Assembly: GCA_026990385.1 (NCBI GenBank)
Contig: JALXDL010000052.1
Coordinates: forward strand, 1-64,000
Source of the DNA: DRKI01 sp011051875
Lineage (GTDB): Bacteria; Desulfobacterota; Desulfobulbia; Desulfobulbales; Desulfobulbaceae
Direction of reading: 5' to 3'
Length of the DNA: 64,000 bases
Position numbers and translations under genes: made by a program. Below the pieces are notes generated by a model. That model ran no database searches. It worked only from the letters and a program-made list of their open reading frames with translations, and was not told where the DNA came from. How positions within the stretch are numbered: the stretch's first letter is position 1; each line of letters begins with the position of its first letter. Of the stretch, positions 56,156 through 64,000 are shown in pieces.

Positions 56156-56185
56156 ATTGTGGTTATGACGACAACGTACCACAAT
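56156..56185. promoter_or_regulatory. Dyad attgtggt-N14-accacaat
   Basis: Perfect 8-bp arms (56156-56163, 56178-56185), 64 bases upstream of the dcw -35 box. The arms contain GTGGT/ACCAC, the MraZ-box core in inverted orientation. It may be an upstream operator. Confidence 0.5.
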
Positions 56186-56384
56186 TTCCGGGTTTGACGG
56201 ACTAGGCCGCAAATGGTGTCGCAGCAGGAACGGCAGCGGGAAAAACGGACAACATGCTGTTATACGTGAACAAAAAAAGAAGGACAAAACAGGCCGCCCA
56301 GAGGGTGGAAAAAGGTGGGGAAAAAGTGGGGCGCAAAGTGGGGGGAAGGAAAGAAGAGAAAATCTGTCGCCCCCTGCCGGGACA

Positions 56385-57722
56385 CTATCTCTTTTTCTTC
56401 CTGCTCCGTTCCTTGAACAGGAGCCGTACCGGTACCCGGTCCAGGCCCAGCCCCTCCCGGAATCGGTTGGTCAGGTAGCGCTGGTAGGAAAAATGGATGC
56501 CCCCGGGCTGGCTGGCCACCACGGCAAAGGTGGGCGGCGCCGTGCCCAGCTGCGCAGTGTAGAAGAGCTTGAGTCTGCGACCCCGGTACATGGGCGGCTC
56601 GTGGTGGGCCACGGCCGCCTCCAGGAGCCGGTTGAGGGCGGCGGTGGGAAACCGGGCATGGAACTGGCGGTGGACCCTGCCGATCTCGGGAAAGATCCGC
56701 GCAATACCGTGGCCCGTCCTGGCCGAGACCCTGAGTACCGGGGCAAAGGGAACAAAGGTGGTGGCCATCCTGATCTCCTCGAGCAGGAGTTTCTGGCGTT
56801 TCCTGTCGTCCCGGACCAGGTCCCACTTGTTGACCAGGAGGATCAGGGCCCGGCCCTGTTCCTGGGTATAGCCGATCACCCGGGTATCCTGTTCGGTGAT
56901 GCCCTCGGCGGCGTCGATGAGCACCAGGGCGATATCACAACGTGCCAGGGCCTTGAGTGCCTTGAGGATGGAGAACTTCTCCAGCTTGTCGCGGGTCTTG
57001 CCCTTGCGCCGGATACCGGCGGTGTCGATGAGCAGGTAGCTGTACCGGTCCCGGGTAAGCAGGGTATCCACCGAGTCGCGGGTCGTGCCCGAGATATCGG
57101 AGACCACCATCCGCTCCTGGCCTATGATGGCGTTGATCATGGACGATTTGCCCACGTTGGGCCGGCCGAGGAAGGCCAGCCGCACCGTATTCTCCGGCAG
57201 CGCCCGGATTTCGCTCCCGGCAAGCTCGCCGGCCAGGGCCGCCATCAGGGTCCGGTAGCCGAAGCCGTGGTCTGCGGACAGGGGCCAGAGCGTCTCCACC
57301 CCCAGCTCGTAGAACGGCGGCAGGAGCAGGGCCTCCTGCTCCGGGCTGTCCACCTTGTTGACAACGAAGAAGACCTTTTTCTCGGTCCGGCGCAGGAGGT
57401 CGACGATCTCGAGATCACCCGGGATCAGGCCCTGCCGGCCGTCCATGAGAAAGAGGATCAGATCGGCCTCCTCGATGGCCCGCATGGCCTGGGTGCGGAT
57501 ATGTCCGGTGATGGTGTCGTCCTCGTCGGCGATACCGCCGGTATCCACCAGGAGAAAGGAGGTGCCTTCCCAGGTGACCGTGGCATAGTGCCGGTCCCGG
57601 GTCACGCCGGGCGTGGGATCGACCAGGGCGTTCCGGCTCCTGGTCATCCGGTTGAACAGGGTCGATTTGCCCACGTTGGGCCGGCCGATGAGGGCGACGA
57701 GGGTCGGGCTGTCAGAGGTCAT
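56385..57722 (-). CDS. der: Ribosome-assembly GTPase Der (EngA)
   Basis: A 445-residue protein with two tandem GTPase domains and a C-terminal KH-like domain. Each GTPase has its own P-loop (GRPNVGKSTLFN near 13, GRPNVGKSSMIN near 190) and G3 (DTGG, DTAG) and NKxD motifs (NKVD, NKWD). Needed for 50S assembly. It overlaps the AmgK-like gene by 11 bases, so both are coupled. Confidence 0.97.
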   Translation of the reverse strand: MTSDSPTLVALIGRPNVGKSTLFNRMTRSRNALVDPTPGVTRDRHYATVTWEGTSFLLVDTGGIADEDDTITGHIRTQAMRAIEEADLILFLMDGRQGLIPGDLEIVDLLRRTEKKVFFVVNKVDSPEQEALLLPPFYELGVETLWPLSADHGFGYRTLMAALAGELAGSEIRALPENTVRLAFLGRPNVGKSSMINAIIGQERMVVSDISGTTRDSVDTLLTRDRYSYLLIDTAGIRRKGKTRDKLEKFSILKALKALARCDIALVLIDAAEGITEQDTRVIGYTQEQGRALILLVNKWDLVRDDRKRQKLLLEEIRMATTFVPFAPVLRVSARTGHGIARIFPEIGRVHRQFHARFPTAALNRLLEAAVAHHEPPMYRGRRLKLFYTAQLGTAPPTFAVVASQPGGIHFSYQRYLTNRFREGLGLDRVPVRLLFKERSRKKKR

Positions 57723-58755
57723 GGAGTTCTTTCAGTTGTCGGTCACATTGGTCGGCGAGTTGCCGCAGGGCAGGATACCCGGCCGCCCCGGGTTTGGCAA
57801 GCAGCGTCTGCAGGCCGGCCAGGGCCGGTCGCAGGTAGGCGCGGAAAAACCGCTTTTGCCGCCGTTGACTGAGGAATGCGAATGCTCCCAGGATCTGCAG
57901 GTTGCGCTGCAGGGCCAGGACAAGGAATTCCTCCATGAACCGCTGGCGGTCATAGGGAAGGTGGCGATTGACGGCATCCAGGTAGACTGAAACCAGTTCA
58001 TCACGCAAGCCCCGATCCAGGCCGGCGTAGGGATCGATGAGCAGGGAGGCCAGGTCATAGGCCAGGGGGCCGAACCGGCCGGCCTGAAAGTCGATGAAAA
58101 AGATCCTGTCGTCCCGGACCATGATGTTGCGGCTCTGGAAATCCCGGTGCAGGAAAAAGCCGGCCGGGGCCCTGGAGGCGGCATCGGCCAGGGCCTCGAA
58201 CTCGGCCGTCAGCGCCCTGCCGCCCGCGTCCAGGCCGAGCAGGTCCCGGCACAGGGCCTGGACGAAGTAGCCTGATTCCCGTTCCAGCATGAGCGCGCGG
58301 TCATAGCGGCTCCCGTCCCAGCACCAGGCGGGCTCCAGGCCGCGGCCGCCCAGGACCTGCATCCGGGCCAGCTCTGTCACCGCCTGCCGGTAGAGGGTGC
58401 GGACACGGCCACTGTCCGGATCTTCAAGCACCACGTCGTGCAGCCGCCGGTCACCCAGGTCCTCGCAGAGCAGCAGACCGGAAACCGGCTCAAACCCGTA
58501 TGGCACCGGCACCGGAACGCCGCAGCCTGCCAGGTGACGGCCGATCTGCCAGGCCGCATGCGCCTCGCGCATGGCTGCGTCGTCGTCCGGCGGCGGCAGC
58601 ACGGCCACGGCCGTGGCCCCGTCCCGGGCACGGACCCGGAAAAACCGGCGCAGGGAGCCGTCCGGGGTCAGGGGCCGGACACACTCCACGGCGCCGGGAT
58701 CGAACCCGGGGCAGGACGCAAGCCGCCGGATTATGTTGACAAGATCGTTTCCCAT
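57712..58755 (-). CDS. amgK: Anomeric sugar kinase AmgK-like (phosphotransferase family)
   Basis: A 347-residue kinase of the aminoglycoside-phosphotransferase fold. The catalytic block is LHRDFQSRNIMV, followed by the metal site FFIDFQAGRFGPLAYDLASL, both matching AmgK. Further N-terminal is RRFFRVRARDG with nucleotide-binding Lys replaced by a different context. AmgK phosphorylates MurNAc/GlcNAc at the anomeric carbon for recycling of wall sugars. A MurU-like nucleotidyltransferase is encoded 1.6 kb away, which supports this. ATG at 58755 is 74 bases from the divergent MetF-like gene. Confidence 0.75.
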   Translation of the reverse strand: MGNDLVNIIRRLASCPGFDPGAVECVRPLTPDGSLRRFFRVRARDGATAVAVLPPPDDDAAMREAHAAWQIGRHLAGCGVPVPVPYGFEPVSGLLLCEDLGDRRLHDVVLEDPDSGRVRTLYRQAVTELARMQVLGGRGLEPAWCWDGSRYDRALMLERESGYFVQALCRDLLGLDAGGRALTAEFEALADAASRAPAGFFLHRDFQSRNIMVRDDRIFFIDFQAGRFGPLAYDLASLLIDPYAGLDRGLRDELVSVYLDAVNRHLPYDRQRFMEEFLVLALQRNLQILGAFAFLSQRRQKRFFRAYLRPALAGLQTLLAKPGAAGYPALRQLADQCDRQLKELHDL

Positions 58756-58829
58756 TGTATCGTTGCACTGCAGGTATAACTGGTCCCCCGCGGCCACGGA
58801 CACCACCCCTTCCACATCCAGCCGAGACC

Positions 58830-60359
58830 ATGAGCCCGACCGAACGTTTCCGCAATTCACTCCTGGACCGCAGCGAGTTCACCATTACCTACGAACTGGT
58901 TCCGGGCCAGGGTTCGGGCGGCAAACAGATCGACCGGCTGCTGGACTTTGCCGTACGCGCCAGGGACGATGGCCGGATCAAGGCCCTGTCCATCACCGAC
59001 AACGCCGGCGGCCATCCGGCGCTGGCGCCGGTGGCCATCGGTTCCGATGTCCAGAAGATCGGTATCGAACCCCTGATCCATTTCTCGCTCAAGGACAAGA
59101 ACCGCAACCAGGTCAAGAGCCACATCTTCCTCTACCAGCGGCAGCGGTTCCACTCGCTCCTGGTCCTGGGCGGTGACTATCCCAAGTCGGGCTACTATGG
59201 CCAGGCCAAGCCGGTTTTTGACCTCGACTCCATCCAGACCCTGCGCATGATGCGGGACATGGAAGAGGGCCGGGACCTTTCGCCGGCCCACGATCGGCCG
59301 GCGGAGTTCCCGCCCTGCCACTTTCTGCGCGGCTGCGTGGTCTCGCCCTTCAAGGCCACCGAGGCCGAGCAGGTCTGGCAGTATGCGCGCCTGCTGCGCA
59401 AGATCCGGGCCGGGGCCAGCTTCATCGTCACCCAGCTCGGCTATGACATGTGCAAGTTCGAAGAGCTGATCCGCTTCCTGCGCCAGGAGGAGATCACCGT
59501 CCCGGTGCTGGCCAATGTCTTCATCCCCTCGCTCTCCGTGGCCCGGCTCATGGCCCGCGGCGGCGTGCCCGGCATCGTCTTTCCCGGCCCCCTGGTCCGG
59601 GCCATGGAACAGGAGGCCGCGGCCGGCGACCGCAAGGCCCGGCTGGTGCGGGCGGGCCGGATGATCGCGGTCCTCCGGGGCCTGGGCTATGACGGGGTCC
59701 ACATCGGCGGCAACTGCCTGGACTTTGACGACATCCGTTTTGTCATGGACCTGGCCGAGGAGATCGGCGACAGCTGGCAACAGTTTCGCGACCGGATCCA
59801 TTTTCCGGCCGCACCGAGCTGGTATCTCTACGGCAGGCCCACCGGCACCGCCTGCGCCACTGCGCCGCAGCCCCTGGCCCCGGGCCGGAGACAGGGCGGC
59901 CTGCCCCTGCACCGGCTTGTGCACAACCTGCTCTTTTCCAGGAAAACCCTGACCGGCAGGCTGTTTGGCCGCCTTTGCCTGCGGCTGAGCGCCACCAGGG
60001 GCCGTGGCCTTTTGCGGCTCGTCGAACGGGTGAGCAAGGAGATCCTCTTTTCCTGCCGGATGTGCGGTGACTGCACCCTGGCAGAATCCACCTATCTCTG
60101 TCCCCAGTCGGGCTGTCCCAAGAAACTGACCAACGGTCCCTGCGGCGGCAGCCGCAACATGGCCTGCGAGGTCCACCCGGACCGGCGCTGCTTCTGGGTC
60201 CGGGTCTATGACCGCCTCGACCCCGCGACCACCATCCACGACCTGGGCTACGGCCCGGTCCTGCCCCCAAAGGACTGGGCCCTGGACCAGGGTTCCTCCT
60301 GGTTCAACTATTTCTCAGGCCGTGACCATACCACGAAGACACGGGATTTCCTCAAATAA
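58830..60359 (+). CDS. metF: Methylenetetrahydrofolate reductase with MetV-type C-terminal domain
   Basis: A 509-residue protein. Residues about 1-310 are the MetF TIM barrel (TITYELVPGQG, SITDN, and a GIVFPGPL region). Residues about 395-480 are the MTHFR_C/MetV domain with a Cys cluster: SCRMCGDCTLAESTYLCPQ then SGCPKKLTNGPCGGS. In acetogens and sulfate reducers MetV is a separate zinc-type subunit working with MetF in the methyl branch of the Wood-Ljungdahl pathway. Here both are one chain. ATG at 58830 is chosen by family length. It separates the AmgK-like and MurU-like genes and converges on the latter. Confidence 0.9.
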   Translation: MSPTERFRNSLLDRSEFTITYELVPGQGSGGKQIDRLLDFAVRARDDGRIKALSITDNAGGHPALAPVAIGSDVQKIGIEPLIHFSLKDKNRNQVKSHIFLYQRQRFHSLLVLGGDYPKSGYYGQAKPVFDLDSIQTLRMMRDMEEGRDLSPAHDRPAEFPPCHFLRGCVVSPFKATEAEQVWQYARLLRKIRAGASFIVTQLGYDMCKFEELIRFLRQEEITVPVLANVFIPSLSVARLMARGGVPGIVFPGPLVRAMEQEAAAGDRKARLVRAGRMIAVLRGLGYDGVHIGGNCLDFDDIRFVMDLAEEIGDSWQQFRDRIHFPAAPSWYLYGRPTGTACATAPQPLAPGRRQGGLPLHRLVHNLLFSRKTLTGRLFGRLCLRLSATRGRGLLRLVERVSKEILFSCRMCGDCTLAESTYLCPQSGCPKKLTNGPCGGSRNMACEVHPDRRCFWVRVYDRLDPATTIHDLGYGPVLPPKDWALDQGSSWFNYFSGRDHTTKTRDFLK

Positions 60360-60381
60360 CCCAACATGGCCGGATCAAATT

Positions 60382-60396
60382 GCGGCCTGCGGCCGC
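60382..60396. other. Short GC hairpin between convergent metF and murU-like genes
   Basis: gcggcc / ggccgc with a 3-base loop in the 44-base gap. No T-run follows, so a terminator role is uncertain. Confidence 0.3.
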
Positions 60397-60403
60397 CGAC
60401 TGC

Positions 60404-61315
60404 TCAGTCTCCCCTCCCCCGGCCCTGGAACAGTTGCGGACCAAGGATCCTGTCCGTGAAACTGGTGCCCTCCGGGATACGGGTTCCCTCCCAGACCACG
60501 CACCGCCGCAGCCGCACTCCCGGGCCGACCCGGACCCGGTTGCCCAGGCAGCCCCACTCGGCCAGCTCTGCGTCGCCTGCCAGGACCACACCCTCTCCCA
60601 GCAGCCAGGAGGAGCCGGGCGAGGGGCCCGGGATCACAGCCCGGCCGGAGAAAAGATCGCGGTGCAGCGCCAGGTAGTCCTCCGGCGTGCCCATGTCGCG
60701 CCAGTAGGAACCGTCGGTGCGCACAACACCGATGGCCTCGCCCTGATCCACCATCTGCCGGTAGAGATCGATGATGTGATGGAAGGTATGGGCCGGAATC
60801 CGTCCGATGATCTCCGGGTCCAGCACGTGGATGCCTGTGAAGGCCAGCAGCTCCGTTCCCTCGACAGGCCCTGCAAACGAACAGACCCGGTCCCGGCGGA
60901 CCGCCACGGAATTGAAACGGGGACAGTCGTGCAGGACCATGGTCACGGCATGGCCGGAACGCTGGTGATGGGCATAGACCGCCTGCAGGTCGATATCGTG
61001 AACGATGTCGCCGTTCATCACCAAGAGCGGCCGGTCATCCAGCAGTGGCAGGGCCCGGCGGAGGCTGCCGCCGGTGCCGAGGATCTCGGGCTCGAACTGG
61101 AGGCGGACCCGCGGCCGGCCGGCGACCGCCTGCCTGACCTGGTCCGCCAGGTGATGGCAGTTGACGACCACCTGCCCGCAGCCGGCCCGGTCCAGCATGT
61201 CAAGCAGGATGTGGAGCAGCGGCCGGTTCAGGACCGGAAACAGCGGCTTGGGCCGAACCAGGGTGTAGGGACGCAGCCGGGTGCCGAACCCGGCGGCAAG
61301 AAGCATTGCCTGCAT
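60404..61315 (-). CDS. murU: Nucleotidyltransferase, MurU-like (MurNAc-1-phosphate uridylyltransferase)
   Basis: A 303-residue enzyme. The N-terminal signature LLAAGFGTRLRPYTLVRPKPLFPVLNRP is that of sugar-nucleotidyltransferases; ILGTGGSLRRALPLL and the metal Asp in VMNGDIVHDID follow. The C-terminal 80 residues contain left-handed-helix-like repeats (GVVLAGDAELAEWGCLGNRVRVG), longer than in Pseudomonas MurU. With AmgK it would make UDP-MurNAc by recycling. Mannose-1-phosphate guanylyltransferase-like activity is an alternative. Confidence 0.75.
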   Translation of the reverse strand: MQAMLLAAGFGTRLRPYTLVRPKPLFPVLNRPLLHILLDMLDRAGCGQVVVNCHHLADQVRQAVAGRPRVRLQFEPEILGTGGSLRRALPLLDDRPLLVMNGDIVHDIDLQAVYAHHQRSGHAVTMVLHDCPRFNSVAVRRDRVCSFAGPVEGTELLAFTGIHVLDPEIIGRIPAHTFHHIIDLYRQMVDQGEAIGVVRTDGSYWRDMGTPEDYLALHRDLFSGRAVIPGPSPGSSWLLGEGVVLAGDAELAEWGCLGNRVRVGPGVRLRRCVVWEGTRIPEGTSFTDRILGPQLFQGRGRGD

Positions 61316-61435
61316 GAATACTCAGTCTCCCTGCCGGCATGAAGGTTGACAATTACCTTGCCTTTTGCAGCCGGGATACGATAGATTGACCTGTTGCACC
61401 TGGATTGAACAATGTGCATTTTGCCCCGGGATGCG

Positions 61436-61478
61436 GTCCCGTGATGCCTGGCACATGCCTGTAGAAACACCACGGGAC
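61436..61478 (+). other. Inverted repeat in the hisHF leader
   Basis: gtcccgtg (61436-61443) / cacgggac (61471-61478). It is followed by gggacaaaa twice (61474-61482, 61497-61505 region) and a small aaaccc/gggttt hairpin. No His-codon leader peptide or T-box was found. Confidence 0.45.
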
Positions 61479-61561
61479 AAAACAGGTTGGGACAAAATGG
61501 AAAACCCGGAGGGTTTCAGGCCAGGAGAACAACGTGCTTCAGCAACGAACAGGTACAGACC

Positions 61562-63136
61562 ATGATATCGCTACTTGATTACGGTGCCGGCAATGTCCGC
61601 TCCATCGTCAATGCCCTGGAACACCTGGGTGAGACCGTCCAGACCGTGCAGACCCCGGACGACATCCGCCGGGCGGACCGGCTGGTCTTTCCCGGCGTGG
61701 GCAACTTCGGGGCCATGATGCAGATCCTGCGTGAAAAAGGATTTATCGAGCCCCTGATCGCCTATCTCAAGTCGGACCGTCCCTTTTTCGGCATCTGCGT
61801 CGCCCTGCAGGCCCTGTTCGAGGGCAGCGAGGAGGCACCGGACCAGCCGGGCCTGGGTATCATCCCCGGCCGGGTCACACGCTTCGACACCGGGCTGGCC
61901 GTGCCGCACATGGGCTGGAACGGCATCAAGGTACACCAGCCGTCCCGGATCTTCAACGGATTCCGGGGCGACGAGAAACTCTACTTTGTCCACTCCTACC
62001 ACGTGGTTCCCGAATCCCGGGAATACGTGCTCGCCACCACCGACTATGGCCGGGAATTCGTCAGCGCTGTCCAGAAAGGCAACATGGTGGCCACCCAGTT
62101 CCACCCGGAAAAGAGCGGCAGGGCCGGTCTCAGGCTGCTGGAAAACTTCCTCGACTCGACCCGCGAGGCCGTTGTCCCCGCCCACTGCCCCACCACCACC
62201 CGGCTTGCCAAACGGATCATCGCCTGCCTCGACGTCCGTTCCAATGACCGGGGCGACCTGGTGGTGACCAAGGGCGACCAGTACGACGTGCGGGAAAACG
62301 GCAATGTCCGCAACCTGGGCAAGCCGGTACAGCTCGCCCGCGAGTACTATGAGCAGGGCGCCGACGAGATCACCTTTCTCAACATCACCGCCTTCCGGGA
62401 TTTTCCCCTTCAGGATATGCCCATGCTCGAGGTCCTGCGCGCGACCTCGAAAAATGTCTTTGTCCCCCTTACCATCGGCGGTGGCATCCGCGACTTCACC
62501 GACCGCAACGGCCGCCGCTACTCGGCGCTCGAGGTGGCCGCGGAATATTTCCGTTCCGGCGCCGACAAGATCTCCATCGGCTCGGACGCGGTGCTCATCG
62601 CCGAAGAGGTCCTGGCGGGCGGCCGCAGCACCGGCATGAGCTCCATCGAGCAGATCGCCCGCGTCTACGGCAACCAGGCCGTGGTGATCTCGGTGGATCC
62701 GCGCCGGGTCTACGTGGACGGCCCCGACGCGGTGCCCCACCAGACCATCGAGACCGGGATCCCCGGGCCAAACGGCGAACGCTACTGCTGGTACCAGTGC
62801 ACCATCCGGGGCGGCCGCGAAGGACGGGACCTGGACGCGGTGACCCTGGCCAGGACCTGCGAGCAGCTTGGGGCCGGCGAAATCCTGCTCAACTGCATCG
62901 ACCGCGACGGCACCAACCAGGGTTTTGACCTGGAGCTTATCCGCGCGGTCAAGGCCGCGGTCTCCATTCCGGTGATCGCCTCCAGCGGTGCCGGCAGTGC
63001 CAGACATTTCCTGGAGGTGTTCACCGCGACCGACGCCGAGGCGGCCCTGGCGGCCGGGATCTTCCACCGCCGCGAGGTGCCCATCGGCGAGGTCAAGGGA
63101 TTCCTCCAGGGCAAGGTGGAGATCAGGCCAGCCTGA
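61562..63136 (+). CDS. hisHF: Imidazole glycerol-phosphate synthase, HisH-HisF fusion resembling eukaryotic HIS7
   Basis: A 524-residue fusion. Residues 1-205 are the glutamine amidotransferase HisH: LLDYGAGNVRSIVNAL, nucleophile Cys in FFGICVALQALF, and FHPEKSG. Residues about 215-524 are the HisF cyclase: IIACLDVRSND with catalytic Asp, FVPLTIGGGIRDF and LNCIDRDGTNQGFDLE. The HisF half carries the insertions of fungal/plant HIS7 (GDLVVTKGDQYDVRE, YFRSGADKISIG, GERYCWYQCTIRGGRE). It makes ImGP and AICAR in histidine synthesis. The start ATG follows ggtacagac. Confidence 0.96.
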   Translation: MISLLDYGAGNVRSIVNALEHLGETVQTVQTPDDIRRADRLVFPGVGNFGAMMQILREKGFIEPLIAYLKSDRPFFGICVALQALFEGSEEAPDQPGLGIIPGRVTRFDTGLAVPHMGWNGIKVHQPSRIFNGFRGDEKLYFVHSYHVVPESREYVLATTDYGREFVSAVQKGNMVATQFHPEKSGRAGLRLLENFLDSTREAVVPAHCPTTTRLAKRIIACLDVRSNDRGDLVVTKGDQYDVRENGNVRNLGKPVQLAREYYEQGADEITFLNITAFRDFPLQDMPMLEVLRATSKNVFVPLTIGGGIRDFTDRNGRRYSALEVAAEYFRSGADKISIGSDAVLIAEEVLAGGRSTGMSSIEQIARVYGNQAVVISVDPRRVYVDGPDAVPHQTIETGIPGPNGERYCWYQCTIRGGREGRDLDAVTLARTCEQLGAGEILLNCIDRDGTNQGFDLELIRAVKAAVSIPVIASSGAGSARHFLEVFTATDAEAALAAGIFHRREVPIGEVKGFLQGKVEIRPA

Positions 63137-63149
63137 GCAACGCCCCGCC

Positions 63150-64000
63150 ATGAGCCCCCGAACGCCTCCTGAGAATCCCGTGCCGAAGCGGGAAAAGACA
63201 GACAAGGACAAGATCCTGATCGTCGACGACACCGCTGACACCGTGGAACTGCTCACCAAGCGGCTGCGCGCGGACGGCTATGACACCGAGGCCGCCTACG
63301 ACGGCGAGGAGGCGCTGCGCAAGGTCCGGGAATACAGGCCGGACCTGGTCATCCTCGATATCATGATGCCCCGGATCAACGGCTACGAGGTCTGCAGGCG
63401 GCTCAACCGGTTTCCCGACCGCAGGAACTTCCGCATCCTCATGCTCACCGCCAAGAGCAAGGTCACCGACAAGGTACGGGGCCTGGACATCGGTGCGGAC
63501 AGTTACCTGACCAAGCCTTTTGACTACCGGGAACTGGCCGCGCTGGTCAGAAACCTGCTGCTCCAGAAACGGACCTACTCGGGCCCGGGACCGGAGGCCG
63601 GGGTGGCTGCGGCCGGATCCGCCGCCGCGGATCGGCAGGGCCCTCCGACGGCCCCCGCCGCCATCTGCGCCGCCGAGATCGGCACCGACAGCCTGCGCCG
63701 CCGCATTGCCCGGGAGTACACCTTCCACGGTATCATTACCCGTAACGGCCAGATGCGCAGGATCATCGACACCCTGCCCAATATCGCCGCCAGCGACTCC
63801 ACGGTCCTGATCGAAGGACCGAGCGGCTCGGGCAAGGAACTGTTCGCCCGGGCCATCCACACCCTGAGCGGCCGCAGGGGCGGCTTTGTGGCCCTCAACT
63901 GTGCCGCCCTGCCCGACACCCTCCTGGAATCCGAGCTGTTCGGCTATGTCAGAGGCGCCTTTACCGGCGCGGTCCGGGACAAGGAAGGCCGTTTCTCCCT
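63150..64000 (+). CDS. NtrC-type sigma54 response regulator (5' part; cut by window end)
   Basis: The reading frame is open from ATG 63150, 13 bases after hisHF, to the window edge (283 codons). Residues about 21-140 are a receiver: ILIVDDTADTVELL, phospho-Asp in LVILDIMMP, and LTKPFDYRE. After an Ala/Gly/Pro-rich linker the AAA+ domain begins: Walker A GPSGSGKE and the sigma54-contact loop GAFTGA. The DNA-binding end is outside. Walker A has Pro-Ser instead of the common Glu-Ser. Regulon and partner kinase are unknown. Confidence 0.9.
   Translation, partial: MSPRTPPENPVPKREKTDKDKILIVDDTADTVELLTKRLRADGYDTEAAYDGEEALRKVREYRPDLVILDIMMPRINGYEVCRRLNRFPDRRNFRILMLTAKSKVTDKVRGLDIGADSYLTKPFDYRELAALVRNLLLQKRTYSGPGPEAGVAAAGSAAADRQGPPTAPAAICAAEIGTDSLRRRIAREYTFHGIITRNGQMRRIIDTLPNIAASDSTVLIEGPSGSGKELFARAIHTLSGRRGGFVALNCAALPDTLLESELFGYVRGAFTGAVRDKEGRFS

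Larger units (their letters stand above)
56023..56384. other. Intergenic region upstream of mraZ
   Basis: About 360 bases between der and mraZ. It holds the mraZ promoter, MraZ boxes and an 8-bp dyad (56156-56185). The stretch 56240-56384 after der is purine-rich on the plus strand and shows no clear hairpin terminator. Confidence 0.5.

Noticed and set aside
61316..61561. His attenuator or T-box before hisHF
   Set aside because: There are stem-loops but no run of His codons and no T-box consensus.

Overview
This is a GC-rich, gene-dense chromosomal window, probably from an anaerobic bacterium of the Desulfobacterota (Desulfobulbales-like). That placement is an inference from the gene set: a single-chain pyruvate:ferredoxin oxidoreductase, a MetF protein carrying a MetV-type C-terminal domain, TIGR03960-like radical SAM and YkgJ proteins, and a rearranged division/cell-wall cluster with fused enzymes. 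I see no rRNA, tRNA, CRISPR array, insertion sequence or phage gene.

Layout. 1-7.4 kb: a small EF-hand protein, a PabB-PabC fusion (minus), a CBS/ACT protein with a good sigma70 promoter, and the 1196-residue PFOR with a clear terminator. 7.4-14.1 kb: a 590-bp non-coding stretch holding two diverged copies of a structured repeat, an omptin-type outer-membrane protease, a convergent GMC oxidoreductase plus alpha/beta-hydrolase pair, and a divergent M3-like metallopeptidase. 14.1-26 kb: YkgJ-type Cys-cluster protein, small hypothetical proteins, a PHP phosphatase, a HEAT-repeat protein ending in a receiver domain, then a minus-strand group of AsmA-like protein, CrcB, DUF190 and CoA-disulfide-reductase/rhodanese.

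26-56 kb is almost entirely minus-strand. Read in transcription order it starts with the dcw cluster: mraZ, rsmH, ftsL, an ftsI homologue, a murE-murF fusion, mraY, murD, a small CxxC protein, murG, murC, murB, ftsQ, ftsA, ftsZ. It continues with a radical SAM protein, a sensor kinase, a glycosyltransferase, FetAB-like ABC genes, a CAP-domain lipoprotein and a tripartite RND efflux operon whose TolC-type protein carries an N-terminal periplasmic binding domain. ftsW is missing from its usual place between murD and murG, and the FtsI homologue has lost its catalytic serine motif. The mraZ promoter and MraZ boxes are visible upstream.

56-64 kb: der and an AmgK-like sugar kinase upstream of the dcw cluster, a MetF-MetV fusion, a MurU-like nucleotidyltransferase (with AmgK a likely MurNAc-recycling pair), a HisH-HisF fusion that closely resembles eukaryotic HIS7, and the first 850 bases of an NtrC-type response regulator cut by the window end.

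The points most worth following are the inactive-looking FtsI together with the absent FtsW, the HIS7-like fusion, the binding-protein/TolC fusion, the Cys-nucleophile hydrolase next to the GMC oxidoreductase, the omptin, and the duplicated intergenic element at 7.5-7.9 kb.
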